Positions 1-9,651 of a stretch of DNA of 64,000 bases are shown here, one piece after another. Source of the stretch: Pseudisothecium myosuroides (Eukaryota; Streptophyta; Bryopsida; Hypnales; Lembophyllaceae); assembly GCA_951799445.1 (NCBI GenBank), contig OX637293.1, positions 15,500,001-15,564,000 of the forward strand, given 5' to 3'. The notes under the pieces were generated by a model. It was not told the origin of the DNA. It saw nothing but the letters and a program-made list of their open reading frames with translations, and did not search any database. Positions within the stretch are counted from its first letter, which is position 1. The number at the start of each line of letters is the position of its first letter. Both the position numbers and the translations under genes were made by a program.

Positions 1-70
1 CCCGATCTATAGCATCTTTCCACGATATTGAATCAGAAGACAATACTGCATCATGGTACGTTTGAGGTTC
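1..70 (-). CDS. Copia reverse transcriptase, first codons only
   Basis: Translating past the TAG in the same frame gives EPQTYHDAVLSSDSISWKDA, the recognisable start of the Copia RT domain (family pattern EPxTYxEAxxSxxxxxWxxAM). The domain continues beyond the window start. Confidence 0.7.
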
Positions 71-2344
71 CTAGATAGATTCTCCCACAAGGGCAAGCAA
101 AGCATCTGAAAGACGTATAGCATCGTGTTGCATGGGGTCAAGTCGAAATAAATCTGGCGGTTCTGGCTCTTCCGATAACTCAAGGAAATTTGAGAAATCT
201 GGAAGACGAGGCGTACTGTGCAATAGCTCCTGGATGGATCTGAACCTAGGATCACTAGGTTCATCATTTGCATCATCAGGTTCCACTATAGAAGAGTCCA
301 CCTGTGAAGATAAAGCTCCCACTGCTTGTAACAAAACCTGAGAGTCTTCCGAAGGACTAACGGGTAGCTGAACATGCAAGATATTGACATCGATATTGAC
401 AGGGGCATCGTTAGGGCTTGAAAGATTCGACCAACTCCCACTGCTATTCAAATCTCCCATAGTCTGATGTGAGGTATGACTAATAACCTCAATCGGACGT
501 TGAAGATGAATACCAGCATCAATCATAACAGGTAAAGAGTCAATAGGTAGATGAACGTATTCTTGACGGCCAGGGTTTGGAGGAAAATGCTGAGGGTACT
601 TATCAGAGCATTCATTGATAATATAATCTGCGCTCTCGATAATCTTGTCAGTGATCGGATCCCAAAAACAATAAGCACGGCTTGTTGAAGAGTAGCCCAC
701 GAAAAAGGCTTTGAAGCTTTTAGGATCGAGTTTCGTCCTTTGCTGCTTGTTTACGAAAATCCAGGCTGAAGAGCCAAAAATCCTGTAGTGCTTGACTGAA
801 GGTTTCTCTCGAAACCAACGCTCATAAGGAGTCTCAATACCGAGCTGGCGATTAATAGTTCTGTTCAAAATATGAACAGCTGTGTTGACAGCTTCAGCCC
901 ATAGTTTCGTGGGCAGATCCTTAGCATGAATGATACTTCGTGCCATTTCCATAACAGTGCGGTTGTCTCGTTCAATATAGCCATTCTGTTGTGGCGTGTA
1001 GACAGTACTAGTTTGACGAGAAATGTTCTTCTCTTCAAGATACTGATTAAAAGCATCATTTAAGAATTCCGTGCCTTGGTCTGTACGTAAAGCAAGGACG
1101 TCGTTTCCTGTGTGTTGTTTAACCATTTTGACAACTCGTTTGAAAAATGGAAAAGCCTCAGAGTTTTGCTTAGCAAAATGGACAAATCTGTAGGCTGTTG
1201 CATTGTCCTTGTATAATAGATAATACAGGGATCCCTTTAAGGAAGGAGTCTTAATCTGTCTCCCAAAAACATCGCCATGAATAAGCTGACCAAGGACAAG
1301 GGATCGAGGTTTACCAGGATCATGCTTGTAATTTGACTTGTGCTGCTTGCCGAGACAGCATCCTTCACACGGATGTTGTAATTGAATATTTTTATCCAAT
1401 TTGAAATCACATAAACTGCCATTACCACTCATCTTATGAATGGTGTCGATGTTAACATGTCCCATTCGCGCATGCCAGAGAAGAAGATCTGTATCATCTT
1501 TCAATGAACTGGCAATAAGAACAGGATCACTGTCACTAGAATGAGCTGAGGAGATCAGGCTCAAATCACCATCAGGGGAATGAGAGAGGATCGAGCCAGA
1601 ATCAGCATCAATAGTTTGAGACTGGATTAAACCAGAAATACACGCTTCCTCTGAAAATTCCGATACAAGATGAGCAGAATCAAAATTTTCACATGTTGGT
1701 CTCTGTGTCGGTTGTATCACCGTAATTGATAACTGATATAACTTGCGAAATCTGATGCCCTCCAGAACCTTTTTTTCAGAGAAAGTAATAAACTCACATC
1801 TGCCAGGAAAAGTGACAAAAGAAAGATTTCTCTCGGATACAAGGCCAACTGAAAAGAGGTTGCGCTTGAGTTTAGGAACAAACAAAACGTCACGCATAAT
1901 TCCAGTGTAATATTTGCCATCAACAAGACAATTTATCTGGATATCTCTTTTCCCTCTGATCCATAGCTTTGTGTCATCAGCCGTTTGAACAGTATGCGTA
2001 TCTTTCGGGATTGATTGGAAAGTAGAAAACCACTCAATTCTGTCAATCATGTGTTCACTGGCACCACTGTCCGCAAACCAAGCGTCAATATATGAATTAG
2101 TTGAAAAAGCATAGCTCGATATAGTCAATCTGACCATAAAAGCAAAATCATCCTCTGAAGAGGATTTAGTGTCATCATCGGAACTGCTAGAAATACGCAA
2201 GCTCTCCACAAGATTCGCCTCGCTCAATCCTCCATCAATTTTACGAGGATCTTTGCCATTGGATTGTTTCCTTTTCAGCTTAGGGCAGTCAGCAGACCAA
2301 TGACCGAGCTCATGACAATTGTAGCACTTAGTACATGCCTTCAA
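71..2344 (-). CDS. Copia Pol: zinc knuckle, aspartic protease, integrase
   Basis: An open frame of 757 codons with no credible ATG of its own; it starts two codons after the gag TGA and continues the gag frame. In order it shows a CCHC knuckle (CYNCHELGHWSADC, residues about 8-21), a protease motif (FADSGASEHM, near residue 90), the integrase HHCC zinc finger (WHARMGH ... CEGC), the DDE core (HGDVFG, RTDQGTEF, and the Glu in NGYIERDNRT) and the Copia integrase C-terminal segment (FGSSAWIFV). Protease cuts the polyprotein; integrase inserts the cDNA. It ends at TAG 73-71, immediately before RT. Apart from the two stops no frameshift is visible, so the copy is young or selected. Confidence 0.9.
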   Translation of the reverse strand: MKACTKCYNCHELGHWSADCPKLKRKQSNGKDPRKIDGGLSEANLVESLRISSSSDDDTKSSSEDDFAFMVRLTISSYAFSTNSYIDAWFADSGASEHMIDRIEWFSTFQSIPKDTHTVQTADDTKLWIRGKRDIQINCLVDGKYYTGIMRDVLFVPKLKRNLFSVGLVSERNLSFVTFPGRCEFITFSEKKVLEGIRFRKLYQLSITVIQPTQRPTCENFDSAHLVSEFSEEACISGLIQSQTIDADSGSILSHSPDGDLSLISSAHSSDSDPVLIASSLKDDTDLLLWHARMGHVNIDTIHKMSGNGSLCDFKLDKNIQLQHPCEGCCLGKQHKSNYKHDPGKPRSLVLGQLIHGDVFGRQIKTPSLKGSLYYLLYKDNATAYRFVHFAKQNSEAFPFFKRVVKMVKQHTGNDVLALRTDQGTEFLNDAFNQYLEEKNISRQTSTVYTPQQNGYIERDNRTVMEMARSIIHAKDLPTKLWAEAVNTAVHILNRTINRQLGIETPYERWFREKPSVKHYRIFGSSAWIFVNKQQRTKLDPKSFKAFFVGYSSTSRAYCFWDPITDKIIESADYIINECSDKYPQHFPPNPGRQEYVHLPIDSLPVMIDAGIHLQRPIEVISHTSHQTMGDLNSSGSWSNLSSPNDAPVNIDVNILHVQLPVSPSEDSQVLLQAVGALSSQVDSSIVEPDDANDEPSDPRFRSIQELLHSTPRLPDFSNFLELSEEPEPPDLFRLDPMQHDAIRLSDALLALVGESI

Positions 2345-2347
2345 ATC

Positions 2348-3064
2348 TCAAATGTACCTTAAATCCTTCTGGTGCTGTTCTTTCTTTGAGAAAGGATGAG
2401 AGCGGGAGCCTGAAGCAGAACGGGTGAAGAAGGCATGATCTGCTTTGTGATCTCCTCCTCCTTGCCAATGAAGCAGACTCTCGTGACGAAGAAGTCTCTC
2501 TTCTAAATTGTCAACCGTTTGGCTAATCTCAGGTACGTTCGACCAAGCCGCAATGATACTATTGTAGCTTGGAGGGAGACTGTAAATGATTTTTGAAAAT
2601 ATCATTTTATCAGGGATAGTGTGACCTAAGTCAGCAAGTATCATAGACATCTCAGTGATGTTTTGAATGTGCGATGAAATGTCATCACTACTCTGCATCT
2701 TGTAATCGAAAAACTTGCCTTGAAGTATAAAGACACTTTCAGGAGTCTTTTTAAGGTGCAGGGAACAGAGTTTCTGCCACATCGCTGCTGCGGTATTACA
2801 GCTAGTCAGCTTACCGAAGATTTTCTGCGAAATCGATTTGCTAATGAACATGCGCGTGTTTGCGTTCTTTTCGTCCCACATATCTATCTGGCTAAGTTCG
2901 TGAGGAGTAATATTGTCAGAATCAACTGGAGATGGACGCTTGTCAAGACCAGAAACAACACGCAAAACTTTCTTAGCCTCAAACACTATCTCCATGTGAT
3001 ACTTCCACACGGAAAATTGCGTTCCGTCAAACATTTTGACAGGAATTTTATCGTGTTTATCCAT
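2348..3064 (-). CDS. Copia Gag polyprotein, N-terminal part
   Basis: A 238-residue protein that would form the virus-like particle of the retrotransposon. The N-terminus (FDGTQFSVWKYHMEIVFEAK, residues about 14-33) is the conserved start of plant Copia Gag, followed by the UBN2-type helical region with an ILQGKFFDYKM-like stretch near residue 115. The ORF ends in TGA just before the zinc knuckle, which lies in the same frame two codons downstream in the pol ORF. Normal Copia Gag includes that knuckle, so the stop separates capsid from nucleocapsid. It is either a nonsense mutation or a leaky stop. The ATG at 3064-3062 is the first in frame. Confidence 0.88.
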   Translation of the reverse strand: MDKHDKIPVKMFDGTQFSVWKYHMEIVFEAKKVLRVVSGLDKRPSPVDSDNITPHELSQIDMWDEKNANTRMFISKSISQKIFGKLTSCNTAAAMWQKLCSLHLKKTPESVFILQGKFFDYKMQSSDDISSHIQNITEMSMILADLGHTIPDKMIFSKIIYSLPPSYNSIIAAWSNVPEISQTVDNLEERLLRHESLLHWQGGGDHKADHAFFTRSASGSRSHPFSKKEQHQKDLRYI

Positions 3065-3507
3065 GAAAAAGAGAAAATCAAGAAAATCAAGAAAATCAAG
3101 AAGAGTGAGAAATGCTACAGAAAACGCATGTGCTCTTGATCGGGAAGGCTGCTTGGTAAACTTAAGCTCCTACTTGGGAAAACTACTCAGTAAACTTAAG
3201 CTCCTGCTCCAGGATCTAAACCACCGGAAGGCTGTGAAACGGAAAAATGAAGTTGGAAACAAGTAACTAAATCCGCTGGAGGAGGAATGGAAAATACTAC
3301 GTCATTTGGCTGGAAGTCTAAAGAAAACGGAGGTTGAAGAATTGTCTCAATAGGAACTTGGATAAAAGCATCAGAGAAAGAAGTAAAAGAAGTCATCGCA
3401 TCTTAAATGTCAAGAACCATCACGCTCATAATTCTCAGTAGTCAGAAACTAAAACTAAAAACACGCACGAGGAAGATGTAAAGGTGCACAGCAGCGCTTA
3501 GCGCTTA

Positions 3508-3519
3508 GGGCCCATAACC
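3508..3519 (-). other. Primer-binding site matching the initiator tRNA-Met anticodon arm
   Basis: On the element strand the LTR ends ...TTACAACA and is followed at once by GGTTATGGGCCC. This is complementary to the anticodon stem-loop GGGCCCATAACC of eukaryotic initiator tRNA-Met, not to its CCA end. It implies priming by a cut 5' half-tRNA, as known for Drosophila copia and yeast Ty5. Position, immediately next to the CA end of the LTR, supports the call. Confidence 0.8.
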
Positions 3520-4311
3520 TGTTGTAAGTAATCTAATTCTAGTATCACTCTTTGATCAAAGAACAAGTAGAATGTAAACTCTCTTTATTTGGTAACACAC
3601 ATTATACAGATTGAGTCGTGTTGCGATTCTCTAGCTATCCTCAGAGCTCTGATATGCGATGCACATCCTTCTCTCTCTCACAGACACTCTCTAACTGCAA
3701 CAAACGAACTAACTGATGCAAACAAGAATGCAGGACTAAAAAGGAGAGATGACTAAACAGAGGATGAAACCCTAAGAGTGAATGTGGATGGATTTCATCC
3801 ACCAATAGATTCAGCCAATTCAAGCTATGGCCGTGCAACCTAGAATCGACCTCATTCACTCAGGCTTGATAGAACCCTGCACATATGGGATCGATCGCTG
3901 CGAAGTTCCAAAGCAAACCTGAAGCACAACCTGAAGCAAAGTGAACTTGAGTTCCTATTCCTGATCTTGCAACAATGCTCCTAATTAAGTGGAACGCTCT
4001 AGAGAGTTCTCACGCGTTATGGAAGAAGAAGTTCGGAGCTAAGGTTCATCGACTGTAAGACAGTGAGATCCTGGAAGGTGCAGACATTAGGATCAAATTT
4101 TACGAAACTAGTCGGCTGCCTTGCCTACCGAAAACAAACCTAGTCAGCGCCCCAAGGAAGGTGATGCTGTATTCCGCGTCGGGGTATTGCCTGGAATTGG
4201 AGCCAAAGCACAATCGGAACCTCTTTGACCTGTAAAGGAACAGATTCATTGCGAAATGACGGAACATCACGTTTGAGCTAAATCTAGCCTTTTAGATTGT
4301 CTTCAACTAGA
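3520..4311 (-). repeat. 5' LTR of the Copia element (outer limit unresolved)
   Basis: The inner edge is fixed at 3520 by the PBS (element strand ends CA). An AATAAA on the element strand (complement of 3584-3589) lies about 65 bp before that edge, as expected for the polyadenylation signal. No matching TG edge with target duplication could be found on the outer side; a nested MITE/Stowaway complex starts at 4312, so the LTR may be interrupted or may end earlier. Confidence 0.55.
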
Positions 4312-5514
4312 GTTAATCGTAAAGGTCGTCCCCAGTTGGAACACTGGTGTCAGAGAAAGGTTTAACTAAGAATAGTACTCCGTCCGTCCCGAAATAAATC
4401 CAGGGTTTACTGGAAGTGGCTAGATTAGTGCGGGAGTTGCTCCTATTTTCAAGGGATTGGGTAGTTAGTGTAGCATCCAATCAAACCCACTTGACATGAA
4501 AGAATGAAAGCCATAATGAAATGGTGGAAGTCGAAAAGACCTAATGAAATTGACAAATTGTAGCCCTTTTGGGAACTGCTCCGGTGGTATCCATTTCGGT
4601 CAGTCATCCACTACGGCTGGTGCAGTGGCATTCCACAACATCCTTAGTATCCCATTCCGCTAAGGTCCTGTGATCAACTTGTTTGATCAACTAGCAGGTG
4701 ATACAAATCTGTGAACCCCTGTGAACGTTGTTCAAGAAGTTCTGATCATAATCAGAGTGTGATTATAGAGTGTACGATTGAGAACTTCCAATCGATCACA
4801 ATCTGCAATTGAGGTGCAAGAGATTGGATTACAATTTATCAAACAGCTCCAGCAAGTTTGATTGTGTTCAACTCCAGTGATACTAGTTCAATAACCTGAG
4901 TCACTGAGTGCGCTTCGAGTTCAGACCAACTTTGGCAGTTCCAGTTTGGATAAAGTTTGGCGATTTCAGGTCGATCAACTTAAGTGATTCCTGTTCGATC
5001 AACTTCAGCGACTCTTGTTTGATCATCTTTGGCAATTTCAGTTCAATTATAGAATTCCACAATGATTTCATTTCTTGAATCATAGAAACATTGAATTTAA
5101 TTTGGGACAAGTATATTTGGAAACCCTGGATTTATTTCGGGACGGAGGGAGTACAAAAGAAATATAGCTCTCACAAAGTCAACCAACAGGATGGATTTAT
5201 ATCAGGGAAAAATGCACTAATATTTCATTTTTCACACATGAAAAAATTTGCAAATTTTGAATTTATTTTTGCAATCAAAGACCCCACATTAGCTGTCAAA
5301 AGTCTAGAACATCCCCTAAACATGGCATAAAAGAAGGGACTTTTCCTTTATTTTTACCTCAAAGAACACAAAATTCACCTTGTTGGTCCCACTTTGTACG
5401 ACAGGTTTAGCGTCCTGCCTCCATCACACCCCACTTTTGGTGCTCCAAGGAGTTTTGTCATGCGTTTTTCTCAAACTGCAGTTCTTGGTTTGCATTGCAC
5501 ACTTTACAATTAAT
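4312..5514 (-). mobile_element. AGAGTTAAT-terminus MITE, interrupted by a Stowaway and a further insertion
   Basis: This is a stretched copy of the 191-bp MITE found complete at 22289-22479 and partial at 26297-26486. Its left part (about 4312-4375) matches the other copies in reverse complement, breaks exactly at the Stowaway, resumes at CAAAAGAAA after 5153, is broken again by about 270 bp of unrelated sequence (about 5165-5430, with ends resembling ACAAAGTCAACCAACAGG in inverted form), and finishes with the stretch from ACTTTTGGTGCTCC to CTTTACAATTAA. Confidence 0.6.
4378..5151. mobile_element. Stowaway-type MITE (Tc1/mariner group), 774 bp
   Basis: Terminal inverted repeats of 31 bp start CTCC(G/C)TCCGTCCCGAAAT and differ at one position. 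They are flanked by TA at 4376-4377 and 5152-5153. The typical plant Stowaway terminus CTCCCTCCGTCCC is present. The unbroken sequence AATAGTACAAAAG occurs in the paralogous MITE copy near 26430 (reverse strand), so the duplication of TA is directly demonstrated. No ORF for a transposase. Confidence 0.88.
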
Positions 5515-6206
5515 TTTAATATTAATCTTATATTTTTCTAATATGTGATACCGTACGTGAAGATTTGATCTGGCACCTGAGTGTCGGAAAACTTTACTTT
5601 TGGTGCAAAGATGGGTTCGGTAGGTGGTATATTCTAGGATATTCTAGAAATTCATTTGTAATCTTTTAAAAATTTCACTTGTAATATTTTCAAAAATTCA
5701 GACATCCCCAAAAATACTTAATTTACGTCCAAATCTAACCTTCACGTAGGGTATTATGAATTTTTCTGTTACTATAAAAAAACTCAATTCGTTTTATGAA
5801 AAACTATCATTGTTATAATTTTGTAGCAAAAAATGAAAATAATTAGTAAATTATTATATAGAAAAGACGGTTTAGTTAATTTGAATTTTTTCAAGAAGTA
5901 CAAATAGAATGGAGACTGGTGTAAAAATTTATCAGTTCACTATTTTATATTTTATACAGGTCCAAAAAATCCTTGCTAATGACCTTCAAGTCAAATGCCA
6001 CTGTCAAGCTAAATTTATCTTTTTTTATAATGATACATAAAATTTTGATGTTTTTTGCTTGTGATTCAAAATTGATATATTTTTTGTTGATGTCAAATCG
6101 GAGGTTAAAATAGAAATAAAAACATAACATTTTAACCAACTTTTGGATCTTTGTAAAAAACAGATTCCCTAGAAGACCATTTGAGAGAAAAACAAACAAT
6201 ATTTGA
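5515..6206. other. AT-rich spacer, no gene seen
   Basis: Very AT-rich sequence with poly-A/T runs. Only short chance ORFs without family features. No repeat partner was recognised elsewhere in the window. Confidence 0.5.
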
Positions 6207-6208
6207 TA

Positions 6209-6975
6209 CTCCATTCATCTTGAAGTGATTGTCCAATGATACACTTTTCTTAAGATTAAAGCGAAATTTGAAAATTTAATAAAGGAATGAACATTTGCAA
6301 ATAGGTAGATTAATTTATGATTTGCTTGGCGGTTTGAAAAACCGAAAATGTCATATTTGAAGCATAAATTGCTTCAAGCAGGAAAGTTGAAGCTGCACTA
6401 CAAGAGAAAGGGGTGTTTTAAGTGAGTTTTTAAGTAGTGTCCTAGACACATGATTTTAAGTAATGATCTTTAAGGAGATTTTTAGCAAAATTTGACTTAA
6501 AACACATGTTTTTAAGTCAAATTTTGCTAAAAATCTCCTTAAAGATCATTACTAAAATCATGTGTCTAGGACACTACTTAAAAACTCACTTAAAACACCC
6601 CTTTCTCTTGTAGAGCTGAAACTTCTTATGATAAATCACTTGCTAGTTTACGATTTTCTACCGAAAATAAACATTGAGTACAATAATGCATTGGTTTTCT
6701 ATTTTGTCTTTGTACTGTGTGAAGATTTAATGAAAGTATATAGTTTAGAATTAGATTCATTGTGAGTTGCTTATGAGCTGCGGTTGTTGTGAGTAGCTTG
6801 TTTATCTGAAACTGTCTATTTCATGAATTGTGTCTTCGTGTATTCAAAACTGTCATTGCGACTCATTGACTATTTTATGAATTGTGTATTTGAATAATTA
6901 AATTTGAAGTAGTGAACAATCAATTTTAGACATCTATTTTTGGAATTATAAACAATCATTTTGGGACGAAGGGAG
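6209..6975. mobile_element. Stowaway-type MITE, 767 bp, with nested CACTA hairpin
   Basis: Ends CTCCATTCATCTTGAAGTGA (left) and, inverted, CTCCCTTCGTCCCAAAATGA (right) are diverged copies of the Stowaway terminus. TA flanks both sides (6207-6208 and 6976-6977). A 220-bp CACTA-like hairpin sits inside. Non-coding. Confidence 0.75.
6396..6615. mobile_element. CACTA-like foldback MITE, 220 bp
   Basis: The left end CACTACAAGAGAAAGGGGTG and right end CACCCCTTTCTCTTGTAGAG are inverted copies, and the complementarity continues almost perfectly to the centre, so the whole element can form one long hairpin. A 3-bp target duplication CTG flanks it (6393-6395, 6616-6618), the size expected for CACTA transposons. 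The right TIR carries one mutated base (AG for TG at the tip). Confidence 0.85.
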
Positions 6976-7164
6976 TACTTCACTGTGGATGCCCAAAACA
7001 ATTTTAAACCATTTTGGATTTAAAAGAGCTTTAGAAGTTAACGGATTTTTGGGATTGTAGGAATTATACACATTAAAAGGATTGATTCATAATCCTTTTA
7101 CATATACATAACTCTTTATCCTCACTTTTGTATTCAAATTCTTACAACATACTGTACCGTACCT

Positions 7165-7890
7165 ACACTAAATAGTGAAATTAAATTGCCTTAACAATTA
7201 GATTGCCTTCACTAGAAAAATTATCTCATGACTCATTGCTTGTCCAGATGGAGGCGCAAGCCATTCTCTAAATCTGAGCCATAAACCAATGCACCAAGCT
7301 ATGCAACACACATGGTTCCTAAATGATTGCATCTTTCTATAGTAACCCCACATATTTATATAGTGTAGTATGGGACAACGTAATTGCACTATTTAGTGTA
7401 CATTAAATAGTAAAATCGGGTTGCCTTAACAATTAGGTTGCCTTATCCCAGAGAAATTACCTCATGACTAATGCTTATTTAGATGGAAGCACATGCCAAT
7501 CTCTAATCCCAAGCCATGAATCAGTGCGCCAACCCATGTTATACACATAGTTCTTACTTTACTGCATCCATCTATGTAATTGTAAATATTGATATATTGT
7601 AGAATGTAGAGAAATCAGTAGTGTAGGGCAACCTAATTTTACTATTCAGTGTACACTAAATAGTGAAATTAAGTTGCCTTACTCCAGAGAAGTTACCTGA
7701 TGGCTAATGCATGTCCAGATGGAGGCACACACCAACCTCTAATCCCGAGCCATGAACCACTGAGCCAACCCATGCCATGGACATAGTTTTGACTTTACTG
7801 CATCCTTCCAAAGTAACTTTGGATATTGATATAGTGTAGAATGTCAAGAGATTAGTGTGGGGCAACGTAATTTCACTATTCAGTGTAGTG
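7165..7890. mobile_element. Three tandem copies of a 235-245 bp MITE with CTACACTAAATAGTG ends
   Basis: Units begin near 7165, 7399 and 7643. Each starts TACACTAAATAGTGAAATT followed by a TTGCC motif and ends with the inverted form (AATTNCACTATTTAGTG). They share the internal text ATGACT..TGC..GTCCAGATGGAGGC and ATCCGAGCCATGAACCA. Neighbouring units share one terminus. Related single units lie at 38651-38893 and 39014 onward. The last right terminus reads CACTATTCAGTGTAGTG at 7875-7891. Confidence 0.7.
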
Positions 7891-7891
7891 A

Positions 7892-8728
7892 TCAAGGTCA
7901 ACATTCCCTGCGTAATAATTAATTAGAGTTGACAAATGTGATTTAGCATATGCAACAACTCGGACAAGCTTTGAGAGCCCTAATTATTTCATTTTAAAAC
8001 TTGGGTGCCGGGGATGCTCCGCCTACAACAGGCTCCATACGATGGTGGTGACAGTCAAGAGGCAAGACAAGGCGTGTAGGTATATTGTACCTATTTAAAT
8101 GGTGTCTGCAGAATTTTTAAGTTTTGTTGACACCCTCGGAATAGTGACACCATTGATACGTCTATGAAAAGTAATCTTTGATGGCCACTACGAGACTACC
8201 ACGTCGGTATCTTGGCCCAGTTGGTCTAGTTGGGCCTATTTTTGTAGAATTTTTTTAATGGTATGTCTGCAATTGTCAACAAAGCATATTAGCAGAATAG
8301 TTGTGACCGGATTTTTTATTATTTGCCAGCATGTTTGTGATTCCGTTCTACCACTCCGTCTAAGGTAGTAAGTTATGCTCTTAAAGCGACCATTTAAGGG
8401 CTTGTTTGCCTTTTTCACAGGTTTCCATGAATAGAAATATTTTTGCCATGAATAGTCTAAATATTTTTGGATCATTTTTCAGAGAAAGAAAAAATGGATG
8501 CGGAACCTAACACAAGTGGTTTCATATTTTTTGAATCATTTTTGAATTACTTAAGAATTTAAAAAGAAAACTGTTGTAGACACTTATTTGTGACCCACTA
8601 ACCCTAGGTCTTCCAAAATCTGACCACTTGCAACTTCTAAAGTGATCTGAGAAAATGAAGGCCAATGATTGGCTCTTGAAATAAATAATGTATTTCCCTT
8701 GATTCTCTCAAGGGCTTGAGAGGTCCAT
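7892..8728. other. Spacer, no gene seen
   Basis: AT-rich, with one slightly GC-richer patch near 8010-8060. Only chance ORFs. No recognised repeat. Confidence 0.45.
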
Positions 8729-8732
8729 TTAA

Positions 8733-9647
8733 CCCCTAAAGGACCGTTTGTCCCCTCGAGGGACAATTTGGGTCCGGGCAGGTTCCTACTGTCTCAATTT
8801 TTAGTGATATTTTTTGGAATTTTTGAGGTTGTGTATTTTTGTGAGAGCTCTGTGAATATATAATTTTTATTTTAATTGATGCCCGGGAGAAAAAGTTATG
8901 GCACAATAAGCAAAAATGGAGTTTGGCGGGCAGCACAAAAAAAATCACAGAAAATCAAAATAATTTTTTTTCAAATTTTTTTCTCAAAGATTATATTTTT
9001 GTCTACATGTGAAGCTTTGTTTCATTCAATTTGGACTAATAATGAGAAAGTTATGGACAATCTTAGTTTTTCAGACAATCTAAGCATCTTCTTGGAAAAA
9101 TAACTTTTAGAATTCATTTTTGAATGCAATTTTTAGAATTTTTCAAAAAAATTTGTTATAAAGGGTTAGATTTTCTTGATAGAATAATTTCACCATTGGA
9201 ATTATTGTAATCCAATTCCATCTAAAAGCTATTAACAATTTAGTTTTTTCTTCAATCTTGAACCTACTTCTACTTAACAATTTTTTAATGAGTGAAAATT
9301 AAGTGCTTTTTTTCCTAAATTTTTTTTGTAGATTCTCAACTCAACTAATTAACATAAATAAGAAAATCAAAATCAGTAGTGCAAAAAATTTGAATTAAAA
9401 AGATTCAAAGCCAAAAAATCTAGTCAAGCAAGGTGCAAAAAAAGTTGTTTCTTTCACTTTAAATGCATATATCTTGCAATCTACAAAGTCAAAGTTTCTG
9501 AAATTTCTTCCACGTATTCAAATACTAGTCAAGATCTTATGGTTGGATATGCAAAAAGAAACAATTTTTAAAGTTTTTTGCTCTTCACAATAGAAATGGC
9601 AGTTTTGAGTGTATTTTGATGGAAAAAAAGCCTTGGTCCTTTAGGGG
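8733..9647. mobile_element. piggyBac-like TTAA element, non-autonomous, 915 bp
   Basis: Begins CCCCTAAAGGACC and ends GGTCCTTTAGGGG, with TTAA on both sides (8729-8732, 9648-9651). The interior shares long stretches with the copies at 24229, 35867 and 49131 (for example AAGCTTTG.TTCATT.. and GAGAAAGTTATGGACA). No transposase ORF. Confidence 0.75.
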
Positions 9648-9651
9648 TTAA

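Larger units (their letters stand above)
1..3520 (-). mobile_element. Ty1/copia retrotransposon, internal region, truncated by window start
   Basis: The element reads right to left. After the LTR edge at 3520 come a primer-binding site, a leader of about 440 bp, gag, and pol in Copia order (zinc knuckle, protease, integrase, RT). Integrase before RT is what separates Copia from Gypsy elements. gag and pol share one frame and are broken only by TGA at 2350-2348 and TAG at 73-71. RT, RNase H and the second LTR lie outside the window. A short GAAAATCAA microsatellite sits in the leader at about 3067-3100. Family assignment is firm; activity cannot be judged. Confidence 0.95.
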
